Assembly (NCBI RefSeq): GCF_016342785.1
Contig: NZ_JAEINH010000006.1
Location: forward strand, 124,001-188,000
From: Sanguibacter suaedae
GTDB lineage: Bacteria; Actinomycetota; Actinomycetes; Actinomycetales; Cellulomonadaceae
Length of the DNA stretch: 64,000 nt
Reading direction: 5' to 3'
The translations under genes were made by a program, and so were the position numbers. Each line of letters begins with the position of its first letter. The first letter of the stretch is position 1. Below the pieces are notes generated by a model. It saw nothing but the letters and a program-made list of their open reading frames with translations. It was not told the DNA's origin and made no database searches. Below, in pieces: positions 8,698 through 17,872 of this stretch.

Positions 8698-10476
8698 GTG
8701 CCCCACATCTCCAAGGTCCTCATCGCCAACCGCGGCGAGATCGCCGTCCGCGTCGTCCGTGCCTGCGCCGACGCGTCGATCGCGTCCGTCGCCGTCTACG
8801 CGGACTCCGACCGCGAGGCTCTCCACGTCCGTCTCGCCGACGAGGCGTACGCCCTCGGAGGGTCCCGCGCCGCCGAGACCTACCTCGACATGGGCAAGCT
8901 CATCGACGTCGCCCGCAGGTCCGGCGCCGACGCCGTGCACCCCGGCTACGGGTTCCTCGCGGAGAACGCCGACTTCGCCCGCGCGGTCATCGCCGCAGGC
9001 CTCGTGTGGATCGGGCCACCGCCGTCCGCCATCGACTCCCTCGGGGACAAGGTGAGTGCGAGGCACATCGCCCAGCGTGCCGGCGCGCCCCTCGTCCCGG
9101 GGACCCCCGACCCCGTCGCCGACGTGAGCGAGGTCCACGCCTTCGCGGCCGAGCACGGGCTGCCCGTCGCCATCAAGGCGGCGTTCGGCGGCGGTGGGCG
9201 CGGCCTCAAGGTGGCCCGCACCGTCGACGAGATCGACGAGATGTTCGACTCCGCCGTCCGCGAGGCCACCGCGGCGTTCGGTCGCGGCGAGTGCTTCGTG
9301 GAGCGCTACCTGGACCGGCCGCGTCACGTCGAGACCCAGTGCCTCGCCGACGAGCACGGCACGGTCGTCGTCGTGTCCACCCGCGACTGCTCCCTGCAGC
9401 GCCGCCACCAGAAGCTCGTCGAGGAGGCGCCCGCCCCCTTCCTCACCGAGGCGCAGGTCGCCGAGCTCTACGCGTCCTCCGAGGCGATCCTCCGCGAGGC
9501 CGGTTACGTGGGCGCCGGGACGTGCGAGTTCCTCGTCGGGGTCGACGGCACCCTGTCGTTCCTCGAGGTCAACACCCGTCTGCAGGTGGAGCACCCCGTG
9601 AGCGAGGAGGTCACCGGCCTCGACCTCGTCCGCGAGCAGCTGCGCATCGCCTCCGGCGAGCCCCTCGGGTACTCGTCCGTGGAGGTCCGAGGCCACTCCA
9701 TCGAGTTCCGCATCAACGGCGAGGACCCGGCTGCCGGGTTCCTCCCCGCCCCCGGCCGTGTCACCGGCCTGCGGCTGCCGACGGGGCCGGGCGTCCGCGT
9801 CGACTCCGGCGTCGTCGAGGGCGACACGGTGTCCGGGGCGTTCGACTCGCTCCTCGCCAAGGTGATCGTCACCGGTGCCACCCGCACGCAGGCCGTGGAA
9901 CGTGCCCGTCGCGCCCTCAAGGAGCTCGAGGTGAGCGGCATCCCCACCGTGACGCCTTTCCACCGCGCAGTCCTCGACGCGGACGCCTTCGTCCCCGCCG
10001 ACGGGACGCCGTTCCGGGTGCACACCCGCTGGATCGAGACCGAGTTCGTCGACGAGTGCGCCGCGCTCGCCCCGGCACCCGCACCCACGCAGCCCGACGA
10101 CGCCGACGAGGCCCCCGGGACCGAGCGCGTCGTCGTCGAGGTGGGCGGCAAGCGGCTCGAGGTGGTCATCCCCTCGGGGCTCGGCATCGGCCGCGGCAGG
10201 CCCGCGGCCGCCCGGCGCCCGGCCCGCCGGGCGGGTACCCGCAGCGGCGCGACGAGCAGCAGCACGACGCTCGCGTCCCCCATGCAGGGCACCATCGTCA
10301 AGGTGGCCGTGGCGGACGGTGCGACGGTCGCCGAGGGCGACCTCGTGGTCGTCCTCGAGGCCATGAAGATGGAGCAGCCGCTCCTCGCCCACCGCGCCGG
10401 GACGGTCACCGGCCTCAGCGCCGCCGTCGGCGCGGGCGTGACGTCCGGCACGGCGATCTGCGAGATCGTCGACTGA
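8698..10476 (+). CDS. accA: Acyl-CoA carboxylase alpha subunit (biotin carboxylase plus biotin carrier)
   Basis: 592 residues: N-terminal biotin-carboxylase domain ([18 protein letters not shown]), ATP-grasp with glycine loop [11 protein letters not shown], catalytic [14 protein letters not shown], then a short linker rich in Pro/Ala/Arg and a C-terminal biotin-carrier domain with biotinylated lysine in LEAMKMEQP (near residue 556). It carboxylates biotin with ATP and bicarbonate and serves the AccD subunit encoded at 2736. The start is a GTG at 8698 with TACGGT at 8687-8692, 5 nt upstream (leaderless). The 192-bp gap from maf holds no convincing gene. Confidence 0.95.
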   Translation: MPHISKVLIANRGEIAVRVVRACADASIASVAVYADSDREALHVRLADEAYALGGSRAAETYLDMGKLIDVARRSGADAVHPGYGFLAENADFARAVIAAGLVWIGPPPSAIDSLGDKVSARHIAQRAGAPLVPGTPDPVADVSEVHAFAAEHGLPVAIKAAFGGGGRGLKVARTVDEIDEMFDSAVREATAAFGRGECFVERYLDRPRHVETQCLADEHGTVVVVSTRDCSLQRRHQKLVEEAPAPFLTEAQVAELYASSEAILREAGYVGAGTCEFLVGVDGTLSFLEVNTRLQVEHPVSEEVTGLDLVREQLRIASGEPLGYSSVEVRGHSIEFRINGEDPAAGFLPAPGRVTGLRLPTGPGVRVDSGVVEGDTVSGAFDSLLAKVIVTGATRTQAVERARRALKELEVSGIPTVTPFHRAVLDADAFVPADGTPFRVHTRWIETEFVDECAALAPAPAPTQPDDADEAPGTERVVVEVGGKRLEVVIPSGLGIGRGRPAAARRPARRAGTRSGATSSSTTLASPMQGTIVKVAVADGATVAEGDLVVVLEAMKMEQPLLAHRAGTVTGLSAAVGAGVTSGTAICEIVD

Positions 10477-10520
10477 CGTTCCGGTCGCGGCCCCCGGCGA
10501 GCCTGTGAAAGGCTCTGCTG

Positions 10521-11036
10521 GTGGTGGACGACGCACGACCCGAAGGACGCACGCGCCAGCCCGGTGACGGGTGGGTCGACTGCGACTGCGGCTCACGGCA
10601 CTGGGGCCTGCACGGCGCCGCGGGGCTGCTCCTCGCCCGGCGCGACGCCGCGGGAGGAGTGACGCACGTCGTCCTCCAGCACCGTGCGCTGTGGAGCGAC
10701 CAGGGCGGGACGTGGGGCGTCCCCGGGGGTGCCGTCGGGCCCGACGAGAGCCCCGAGCAGGGCGCCCTGCGCGAGGCGCAGGAAGAGGCCGGCATCGACC
10801 CGGACGTCGTGCACGTCCGCGCCACGCACGTCCTCGACCACGGCTCGTGGCGGTACACGACCGTCCTCGCCGACGAGGCCCCCGGAGCGACGCTCGACGT
10901 CCGACCGACGGACCCCGAGAGCCTGGCGATCGCCTGGGTCCCGCTCGCGGACGTGGACCGACGCCCGCTCCTCCCGGCCTTCGCCGCGGCGTGGCCCGTG
11001 CTGCTCGACCGCCTCACGGAGCGCCCGGCACGGTAG
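10521..11036 (+). CDS. NUDIX hydrolase
   Basis: 171 residues with an intact Nudix box, G-x5-E-x7-REAQEEAG-x (GAVGPDESPEQGALREAQEE onward, residues about 71-93), the metal-binding helix of enzymes that cleave nucleoside diphosphates linked to another group. The substrate cannot be read from sequence. It opens with GTG GTG; the first is taken as the start. Its TAG stop at 11034-11036 is also the first half of the -10 box of the next gene. Confidence 0.9.
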   Translation: MVDDARPEGRTRQPGDGWVDCDCGSRHWGLHGAAGLLLARRDAAGGVTHVVLQHRALWSDQGGTWGVPGGAVGPDESPEQGALREAQEEAGIDPDVVHVRATHVLDHGSWRYTTVLADEAPGATLDVRPTDPESLAIAWVPLADVDRRPLLPAFAAAWPVLLDRLTERPAR

Positions 11037-11046
11037 CGTCACCCTC

Positions 11047-13020
11047 ATGACGGCGACGACGGCACCTGGCCAGCGCGCGAGCGGACGCCCAGCAGCGACG
11101 CTCGTCGCGCTCCTCGCGGTCGTCACCACGATCACCGCGGAGATGATCCGGGCGAGCGGCCCCTTGATCGACCACGCGTTCACCACCGGCGTCGCCTCCG
11201 CGGCCGCCACCGCTCTCGTCACCTACGCCGCGCCCGGCGCGCTCGTCGCGGCCCTCGCGCTCGCCGTGCGCCGCCCCCCGGACGGCCGGACCCTCCTCGC
11301 CGCGGTCGCCGTCCTCGCCGCGGCACGCCTCCTCGTCCAGGTCCTCGACGGGTCCGCCCGTCACGGCGTCGGCCTCGTGACCGTCGCGATCTCCCTCACG
11401 GTCCTCACCCTCACCGCCGCCGCCGCGGCCCGCGTCTCGGGGCAGGCGGTCGCCACCGGCGTGGCGCTCGGCGTGCTCACCTCCGCGTCGATCAACCTCG
11501 CGCTCGGGACGTGGGACGCCGTGTGGCGCCACGGGCCCGCCGGGTGGGCCGTGACCCTCGCCACGTGCGGCGCCGTCGTCGTCCTCGCCGTGCGCTGCCG
11601 GGACCTGCCCTCCGCGGGCACGGTGCGCGGTCTGTGGATCGTCGGTCCGTACCTCTCGCTCGCCGTCATGGTCTTCGCCAACCCGGCCTTCGTCTCCTCC
11701 CAGTCGGGGCTGCCCCTGTGGGCCTCCGGCGTCGTGCTGCTCCTCGCAGGGGTCGTCGTCGCGGCTCTCCTCGCACGCCCCGCCGTCCGCGTCGACTCGC
11801 TCCCCCCGGTCGCCGACGTCGTCCTCGTGGTGGTCGGCGTCGGTGCCGCGGCCGTCGTGCTCCTCGCGCCCACCTGGCCACGGATCCCGACCGGCGCACT
11901 GTCCCTCGCGGTCGCCGGGTCCGCGGCGCTCCTCGCCCCCGTGAGCACCCAGCTCCTCGCCCAGGCGCTCACGCGCCCGGCGCACCCGCAGGGCTGGCCG
12001 CGGCTGGCGGGCGTCGCGTCAGCCCTCGGCCTCACCACCGCGCTGCCCCTCCTCGTGTACCAGCTCGACTACGACATCCCGCTCCCCTGGCCCAACGCCG
12101 CCGTCCCGGTCGTCGTCGCAGGCGTCCTCGCGCTCATGGGCCTGCGCGCCCGACGCCGCACCCGGTCGCTGCAGCACGAGATCACCGTCGACCTCGTGCC
12201 GCTCGGGCGACGTGCGCTCACGGCCCTCGTCGCCGTCCCGGCGACGCTCCTCGTGCTGGGCACCACGCTGCTCGTCGTCCCGGCAGGCCCCGGGCCCACG
12301 GACCGCCCTGCCGGGACGGTGCGGATGCTCAGCTGGAACGTCCACTACGGGGTGAGCGGCGACCCGGACGTCCCGCTCGACGAGATCGTCGACGTCGTCC
12401 GGGAGTCCGGGGCCGACGTGGTCGCTCTCCAGGAGGTCTCCCGCGGGTGGGTCATGGGGGGCGGCGTCGACATGGCGACGTACCTCTCCAGGCACCTCGG
12501 CATGCGATTCGTCTTCGTCCCGGCCGCCGACCACCAGTTCGGCAACGCCGTCCTGTGGCGCAGCACCATGGGTGCGGCGATCGACGTGCGGTCCACCGAG
12601 CTCCCGTACGGGATGGGCCCTCAGCGACGCTCCGCGATCTCCGTGGGCATCGACACGGGGGCCGGCGAGGTGCGCGTGACGTCGGTCCACCTGCAGCACC
12701 GCGCCCCCAACACGCCGACCCGCCTCGAGCAGATCCGGGCGCTGGTCGCCGCCGAGCCGGTCGTCGGGCCGTACGTCCTCGCCGGGACCCTCAACGCGGA
12801 ACCCGGATGGCTCGAGACACGGCTGCTCTCCGACGAGGGGCTGACCAGCGCCGTCGACGTCGCCGGCGACCCGAGCTCGCTCACCCACCCCAGCCGGTCC
12901 CCCGACTCGCGCGTCGACTGGCTCTACGGCGCCGGGCTGCGGTTCGGCGACACCACCGTCCTCGACTCCACCGAGTCGGACCACCGCCCGATCGTGACGA
13001 CCCTCACCGTCACCCCCTGA
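11047..13020 (+). CDS. Polytopic membrane protein with C-terminal endonuclease/exonuclease/phosphatase domain
   Basis: 657 residues. The first 415 or so form roughly ten hydrophobic segments. From about residue 423 there is an endonuclease/exonuclease/phosphatase fold: MLSWNVHYG (Asn/metal site), DVVALQEVSR (metal Glu), and a terminal SDHRPIVTTL (catalytic Asp-His). One oddity is GTLNAEP, where most family members have GDFN, so the second metal/catalytic Asp is replaced. The substrate is unknown; a phosphodiester such as a lipid, sugar phosphate or extracellular DNA is possible. The ATG at 11047 has TAGCGT 7 nt upstream, so the transcript is likely leaderless. Confidence 0.85.
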   Translation: MTATTAPGQRASGRPAATLVALLAVVTTITAEMIRASGPLIDHAFTTGVASAAATALVTYAAPGALVAALALAVRRPPDGRTLLAAVAVLAAARLLVQVLDGSARHGVGLVTVAISLTVLTLTAAAAARVSGQAVATGVALGVLTSASINLALGTWDAVWRHGPAGWAVTLATCGAVVVLAVRCRDLPSAGTVRGLWIVGPYLSLAVMVFANPAFVSSQSGLPLWASGVVLLLAGVVVAALLARPAVRVDSLPPVADVVLVVVGVGAAAVVLLAPTWPRIPTGALSLAVAGSAALLAPVSTQLLAQALTRPAHPQGWPRLAGVASALGLTTALPLLVYQLDYDIPLPWPNAAVPVVVAGVLALMGLRARRRTRSLQHEITVDLVPLGRRALTALVAVPATLLVLGTTLLVVPAGPGPTDRPAGTVRMLSWNVHYGVSGDPDVPLDEIVDVVRESGADVVALQEVSRGWVMGGGVDMATYLSRHLGMRFVFVPAADHQFGNAVLWRSTMGAAIDVRSTELPYGMGPQRRSAISVGIDTGAGEVRVTSVHLQHRAPNTPTRLEQIRALVAAEPVVGPYVLAGTLNAEPGWLETRLLSDEGLTSAVDVAGDPSSLTHPSRSPDSRVDWLYGAGLRFGDTTVLDSTESDHRPIVTTLTVTP

Positions 13021-13030
13021 GGAGAGAACC

Positions 13031-13519
13031 GTGGACATCACACTTCCCGTGGACGAGGCTCTCGCCCTCGCCGCCGCGCGAGAGCCCCTGCCGCCGCTCG
13101 TCCGGTCCGTCCGTGCCGTCGGCTCCACGATCCACGCCGAGATCGACCTCCGCCTGATCCCGGACCCGCCCACCGCGCTGCGCTTCGCGGCCGCGGCCGT
13201 CGGCGTGGTCTCCGTGGCGGCACGGTTCACCGGCTACGCCGGAGGGGTCGCGACGTTCGAGATCTCCGCGCAGGCCCGCGCCATCCCGGCGCACAAGCTC
13301 CTCAACCACGTGACGGGCCCCGTGAACGCGGCGCTCGCCAGGAAGGGCCTTCCCGACGGGCTCGTCGAGGTGCGGCGAGGGACCGACGAGCCCGTGCTGG
13401 CGCTGCGCGTCCAGGAGGCGGTGACCTCACGCGTCGAGGGTGTCACGGTCACGGGGCTCGACGTCGTCGACGGCGCCCTGCGGGTGAGCGCCTCCGTCGG
13501 GCCCGTCACCCTCCGCTGA
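13031..13519 (+). CDS. Protein of unknown function
   Basis: 162 residues, not recognised. It is soluble, with no signal peptide, a hydrophobic patch near residues 55-70 (LRFAAAAVGVVSVAARFTGY), and alternating beta-like segments after it. The GTG start has a good ribosome site (GGAGAG, 7 nt upstream), unlike the leaderless genes around it. It begins 10 bp after the preceding membrane protein, so the two are probably cotranscribed. A strong shared hairpin follows. Confidence 0.75.
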   Translation: MDITLPVDEALALAAAREPLPPLVRSVRAVGSTIHAEIDLRLIPDPPTALRFAAAAVGVVSVAARFTGYAGGVATFEISAQARAIPAHKLLNHVTGPVNAALARKGLPDGLVEVRRGTDEPVLALRVQEAVTSRVEGVTVTGLDVVDGALRVSASVGPVTLR

Positions 13520-13533
13520 CGCTCACGCGGCCG

Positions 13534-13561
13534 CGGGGCGTCCCGGCCCCAGGACGCCCCG
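13534..13561. terminator. Bidirectional hairpin terminator
   Basis: Perfect 10-bp inverted repeat CGGGGCGTCC/GGACGCCCCG with an 8-nt loop. It sits between the convergent ends of the unknown gene (13519) and the LpdA-type gene (13568). Confidence 0.75.
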
Positions 13562-13567
13562 TACGCG

Positions 13568-15052
13568 TCAGACGGCCCTGTGGTGACCCATGCGCGCCAC
13601 CTCGGCGATCGAGCCGGAGAGTGACGGGTACACGGTGAACGCCTCCGCCACGTCGTCCACCGTGAGCCGGTGGGCCACCGCGAGGGTGATGGGGAAGATC
13701 AGCTCGCTCGCCCTGGGGGCCACGACCACGCCCCCGAGGACCACGCCCGCCTCCGGGTGCGCGAACATCTTCACGAAGCCCTCGTGGATGCCCAGCATCT
13801 TGGCCCGCGGGTTGCGGCTCAGCGGGAGGATGGTGGTCGAGTACTTCGAGTTCTGCTCCACGAGGGTCTTCTCGTTGTACCCGACGGTGGCGATCTCGGG
13901 AGCGGTGAAGATGTTCGCCGCGACCGTCCGGAGCTTGATGGGGGTCACGGCGTCACCGAGCGCGTGAGACATCGCGACGCGGCCCTGCATCGCCGCGACC
14001 GACGCGAGCGGGAAGACACCCGTGCAGTCGCCCGCGGCGTACACGCCCCGGGCGGTCGTGCGGGACACCTTGTCGACCTCCACGTGACCGGACGGCATCA
14101 GCCGCACGCCGGCCTCCTCGAGGCCGATGCCCCGGGTGTTGGGGATGGACCCGACGGCCATGAGCACGTGGCTGCCCTCGACGACCGTCCCGTCGGAGAG
14201 CGTCACCTCGACGTGGGCGTCGTCGCCCTCGCCCACGACCCGCGCGCCCTCCGCGCGGCTCCGGGACATCACCGTCATCCCACGCCCACGGAAGACGTCC
14301 TCGATGAGGTTCGCCGCGTCCGCGTCCTCGCCGGGGAGCACCCGGTCACGGCTCGACACGAGGACCACCTCGGACCCGAGGGCGTTGTACGCCCCGGCGA
14401 ACTCCGCACCGGTGACCCCCGACCCGACGACCACGAGCTTCTCGGGGAGCGCCTTGAGGTCGTAGAGCTGCGTCCAGGTGAGGATCCGCTCCCCGTCCGG
14501 CTGCGCGTCGGGCAGCATCCGGGGCGTCGCCCCGGTGGCGACGAGCACGACGTCCGCGTCGAGGACCACGGGCCCCGAGCCGCCCTCCGGGTCGTCGACG
14601 ACCACGCGCGAGGGGCCGTCGAGCCGACCGTCGCCGAGGACCACCTGGATGTCCTCGCGCTCGAGCCGCGCCCGGATGTCGTCCGACTGCGCGGCGGCGA
14701 GCGCCCGCACCCGCGCGTTCACAGCGGCGAGGTCGACGGTGAGCCCCTCGACGGTGCCGCCGTCGCTACCGGACACACGGATCCCGAGCTCGCCGGCGGA
14801 CTCCCCGATGGTCATCCACTCGGCCGTGGCGATGAGGGTCTTGGACGGGACGACGTCGGTGAGGACGGCCGCTCCCCCGAGGCCCTGGCGCTCGACGACG
14901 GTGACGTGCGCCCCGAGACGCCGGGCGACGAGCGCCGCCTCGTACCCGCCGGGTCCGCCGCCGAGGACGACGATGCGGGTCTCCTGGAGGTCCTGCGTCT
15001 CGGTGGGGCGCGCCGGGCTGGGGACAGGGGGTGGGGTCTGGGTCGCAGTCAC
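13568..15052 (-). CDS. lpdA: NAD(P)H-quinone dehydrogenase, LpdA-type flavoprotein without redox cysteines
   Basis: 494 residues with lipoamide-dehydrogenase architecture: N-terminal FAD site VVLGGGPGGYEAAL, second NAD(P) Rossmann VVVGSGVTGAEFA, ATG motif VATGATPRM, and a dimerisation domain. The redox-active CxxxxC is replaced by GGAAVLTDVVPSK, with both cysteines missing, and the C-terminal His-Glu dyad is replaced by a Tyr-containing sequence. M. tuberculosis LpdA (Rv3303c) shows the same kind of loss and works as a quinone reductase, so a true dihydrolipoyl dehydrogenase role is unlikely. The GTG at 15052 is the start; the longer open frame upstream covers the intergenic region and part of the antisense of the purine nucleoside phosphorylase gene. 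GATACT lies 6 nt before it. Confidence 0.88.
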   Translation of the reverse strand: MTATQTPPPVPSPARPTETQDLQETRIVVLGGGPGGYEAALVARRLGAHVTVVERQGLGGAAVLTDVVPSKTLIATAEWMTIGESAGELGIRVSGSDGGTVEGLTVDLAAVNARVRALAAAQSDDIRARLEREDIQVVLGDGRLDGPSRVVVDDPEGGSGPVVLDADVVLVATGATPRMLPDAQPDGERILTWTQLYDLKALPEKLVVVGSGVTGAEFAGAYNALGSEVVLVSSRDRVLPGEDADAANLIEDVFRGRGMTVMSRSRAEGARVVGEGDDAHVEVTLSDGTVVEGSHVLMAVGSIPNTRGIGLEEAGVRLMPSGHVEVDKVSRTTARGVYAAGDCTGVFPLASVAAMQGRVAMSHALGDAVTPIKLRTVAANIFTAPEIATVGYNEKTLVEQNSKYSTTILPLSRNPRAKMLGIHEGFVKMFAHPEAGVVLGGVVVAPRASELIFPITLAVAHRLTVDDVAEAFTVYPSLSGSIAEVARMGHHRAV

Positions 15053-15175
15053 CCCACCAGTATCCCCGGCCACCCAGGGCTCGCGACAGCGCAGGAGGAC
15101 CAGGACCGTCGGGCATCGCCCCTGGTGGGACCGAAGGTGCGTGTGCAGGCCTCCGTGCCCGGATAACCTCGTCCC

Positions 15176-16024
15176 ATGAGCACTCTCCCGCACCCCACAT
15201 CCTCGGGCGCCCCCCAGCAGCCGGACGTCGACCCGTTCGAGCTCGCGGCGGCGGCCGCCGCCCACATCGCCGACGCCACGGGCGTCGCGTCCCACGACGT
15301 CGCGCTCGTCCTCGGTTCCGGGTGGGGGGGCGCCGCCGACCTCCTCGGCGAGACCGTCGCCGAGATCCGCAGCGACGAGGTCCCCGGGTTCTCCAAGCCC
15401 GCCGTGGCGGGTCACGTCGGGACGCTGCGCTCGGTCCGTATCGAGGGCACGGGCAAGCACGCGCTGGTGCTCGGGTCGCGGACCCACCTGTACGAGGGCA
15501 AGGGCGTGCGCGCCGTCGTGCACGGGATGCGCACGGCCGCCGCCGCGGGCGCACGGACCGCGATCCTCACCAACGGCTGCGGGGGCCTCGACGTCGACTG
15601 GCGGCCCGGGACCCCGGTCCTCATCTCGGACCACATCAACCTCACCGCGACGTCGCCCCTCGAGGGGGCGACCTTCGTCGACCTCACCGACCTCTACTCG
15701 GCACGTCTGCGGGCGGTGGCCCGCGAGGTCGACCCGAGCCTCGCGGAGGGCGTGTACGCCCAGTTCCCCGGCCCGCACTACGAGACCCCCGCCGAGGTCC
15801 GCATGGCGGGCCGTCTCGGGGCGGACCTCGTGGGCATGTCCACGACGCTCGAGGCGATCGCGGCACGGCACGCCGGCCTCGAGGTGCTCGGCATCTCATT
15901 GGTGACGAACCTCGCCGCGGGCATCAGCCCGGAGGCGCTCTCCCACGAGGAGGTCCTCGAGGCCGGCCAGGCCGCAGGGCCGCGGATCAGCGCCCTCCTC
16001 GCCGACATCGTGAGGAAGATCTGA
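15176..16024 (+). CDS. punA: Purine nucleoside phosphorylase
   Basis: 282 residues of the trimeric PNP family: phosphate-binding [25 protein letters not shown], the base/ribose-site [17 protein letters not shown] and a late [11 protein letters not shown]. It splits inosine, guanosine and their deoxy forms to base plus (deoxy)ribose-1-phosphate. TAACCT at 15164-15169 ends 6 nt before the ATG (leaderless). Its stop overlaps the start of a phosphosugar mutase, which suggests that the pentose-1-phosphate is passed to that enzyme. Confidence 0.94.
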   Translation: MSTLPHPTSSGAPQQPDVDPFELAAAAAAHIADATGVASHDVALVLGSGWGGAADLLGETVAEIRSDEVPGFSKPAVAGHVGTLRSVRIEGTGKHALVLGSRTHLYEGKGVRAVVHGMRTAAAAGARTAILTNGCGGLDVDWRPGTPVLISDHINLTATSPLEGATFVDLTDLYSARLRAVAREVDPSLAEGVYAQFPGPHYETPAEVRMAGRLGADLVGMSTTLEAIAARHAGLEVLGISLVTNLAAGISPEALSHEEVLEAGQAAGPRISALLADIVRKI

Positions 16025-17811
16025 TGACGGACCCCCAGCTCGCGGAGCTCCAGCCGCAGATCGACGCCTGGCTCGCCGACGACCCGGACGAGGCGTGCCG
16101 GGACGACCTGCGGTCCCTCGTCGAGGACGCGCAGACGGACGACGACCCGCTGCACACCCGGGAGAAGGCGCTCGCCGAGCTCGCGGACAGGTTCTCGGGC
16201 ACCCTGCAGTTCGGGACGGCAGGGCTGCGCGGCGCGATGGCCGCAGGACCCAACCGCATGAACCGGGCCGTGGTGATCCGTGCGGCCGCAGGCCTCGCGT
16301 CCTACCTCGTCGACGCGGTCCCGGCCGACGGGCGGCCACCCCGCGTGGTCGTCGGGTACGACGCACGGCACAACTCGCACACCTTCGCGCTCGACACGGC
16401 GGCCGTCCTCACCGGTGCCGGCATCGAGGCGCTCGTCCTCGACCACGCGCTGCCCACCCCGGTCCTCGCCTTCGCCGTCCGCCACCTCGACGCCGACGCC
16501 GGCGTCATGGTCACGGCGAGCCACAACCCCCCGGCCGACAACGGGTACAAGGTGTACCTCGGCGGCCGGGTCGTCACGGACGCCGGTCAGGGCGCCCAGA
16601 TCGTGCCGCCGTACGACGGGCGCATCGCCGAGAGGATCGCCGCGGTCCCGTCCGTCGCCTCGGTGTCCCGCCCGGAGAGCGGGTGGACGGTGCTCGGGCC
16701 GGACGTCCTGGCCTCCTACGTCGAGTCCGTCGGCGAGCTCGCCGTGGCCGACGCCCCACGCGACCTCAAGGTCGTCGTGACCCCCCTGCACGGGGTAGGC
16801 GGGGCGGTCGTCGAGCACGTGCTCCGCGCGGCGGGCTACGACGACCTCTTCCTGGTCCCCGAGCAGGCGCAGCCCGACCCGGACTTCCCGACCGTCGCGT
16901 TCCCCAACCCCGAGGAGCCGGGCGCGATCGACCTGTCGCTCGCGTACGCGCAGACCCTCGGGGCCGACCTCGTCATCGCCAACGACCCCGACGCCGACAG
17001 GTGCGCGGTGGCCGTCCTCGATCGGCGGGGCGCGATGGGCGTCCCACCCACGGTGGATCGCGACACCGCCGTCGCCGACGGGTGGCGGATGCTCCACGGG
17101 GACGAGGTCGGGGCGCTCCTCGGCGAGCTCGTCGCCGCCGGGGCAGCAGCCACCGGTGCGGGAGGACGTCTCGCGAGCTCCATCGTCTCCTCGCGGCTCC
17201 TCGGCAGGATCGCCGAGGCCCACGGCCTCGAGCACAGCGCGACGCTCACGGGCTTCAAGTGGATCTCGCGCGCCGAGGGGCTCGTCTTCGGGTACGAGGA
17301 GGCGCTCGGCTACTGCGTGGACCCGAGGTCGGTGCGTGACAAGGACGGCATCAGCGCCGCGCTCCTGCTCGTGCAGCTCGCCGACCGTCTCAAGGCGAAG
17401 GGCTTCACGCTCGTCGACGCGCTCGACGACCTCGCCCGCGCCCACGGCCTGCACCTCACGGACCAGCTCTCCGTCCGGTTCTCGGACCTCTCCCGGATCC
17501 CGGAGACCATGGCGACGCTCCGTGGTGCACCGCCTGCGTCGCTCGCCGGGTCAGCCGTCGTGGAGACCGTCGACCTCTCCGCGGGCGTCGACGGGCTGCC
17601 CCCGACCGACGGTGTGCGGCTCCTCGCCGAGGACGGCACGCGCGTCGTGGTCCGTCCGTCCGGGACCGAGCCGAAGGTGAAGTGCTACCTCGAGGTCGTG
17701 GTGCCCGTCGCCACGGACGCCTCGGCGGACGACCTCACCACCGCCCGCCGGACCGCACGGGAACGTCTCGATGCGGTGCGGGCGGACATGACGGCGGCGC
17801 TCGGGCTCTGA
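16024..17811 (+). CDS. Alpha-D-phosphohexomutase family protein (phosphomanno-/phosphopento-mutase)
   Basis: 595 residues. The phosphoserine loop VMVTASHNPPADNGYKVYLG (near residue 164), metal loop NDPDADRCAVAV (near 320), sugar-binding GYEEALGY and the C-terminal phosphate loop VRPSGTEPKVKCY are all intact. The length and motifs resemble Bacillus PgcA and the human PGM2-like phosphopentomutases. Its 1-bp overlap with the PNP gene argues for conversion of ribose-1-phosphate to ribose-5-phosphate; hexose substrates cannot be excluded. Confidence 0.88.
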   Translation: MTDPQLAELQPQIDAWLADDPDEACRDDLRSLVEDAQTDDDPLHTREKALAELADRFSGTLQFGTAGLRGAMAAGPNRMNRAVVIRAAAGLASYLVDAVPADGRPPRVVVGYDARHNSHTFALDTAAVLTGAGIEALVLDHALPTPVLAFAVRHLDADAGVMVTASHNPPADNGYKVYLGGRVVTDAGQGAQIVPPYDGRIAERIAAVPSVASVSRPESGWTVLGPDVLASYVESVGELAVADAPRDLKVVVTPLHGVGGAVVEHVLRAAGYDDLFLVPEQAQPDPDFPTVAFPNPEEPGAIDLSLAYAQTLGADLVIANDPDADRCAVAVLDRRGAMGVPPTVDRDTAVADGWRMLHGDEVGALLGELVAAGAAATGAGGRLASSIVSSRLLGRIAEAHGLEHSATLTGFKWISRAEGLVFGYEEALGYCVDPRSVRDKDGISAALLLVQLADRLKAKGFTLVDALDDLARAHGLHLTDQLSVRFSDLSRIPETMATLRGAPPASLAGSAVVETVDLSAGVDGLPPTDGVRLLAEDGTRVVVRPSGTEPKVKCYLEVVVPVATDASADDLTTARRTARERLDAVRADMTAALGL

Positions 17812-17832
17812 CCCGGTACGTCCCGAGGTGTC

Positions 17833-17865
17833 GCGGGGTGGGACCGGTCCACGGTCCCACCCCGC
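17833..17865. terminator. Bidirectional hairpin terminator
   Basis: Perfect 13-bp inverted repeat (GCGGGGTGGGACC / GGTCCCACCCCGC) with a 7-nt loop between the convergent mutase and rhamnogalacturonan lyase genes. Confidence 0.85.
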
Positions 17866-17872
17866 TCACGTG

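Noticed and set aside
8579-9055. 158-codon frame starting in the maf-accA gap
   Set aside because: Runs into accA out of frame, becomes Pro/Ser/Arg-rich and has no ribosome site. The first 40 residues resemble no family I know.
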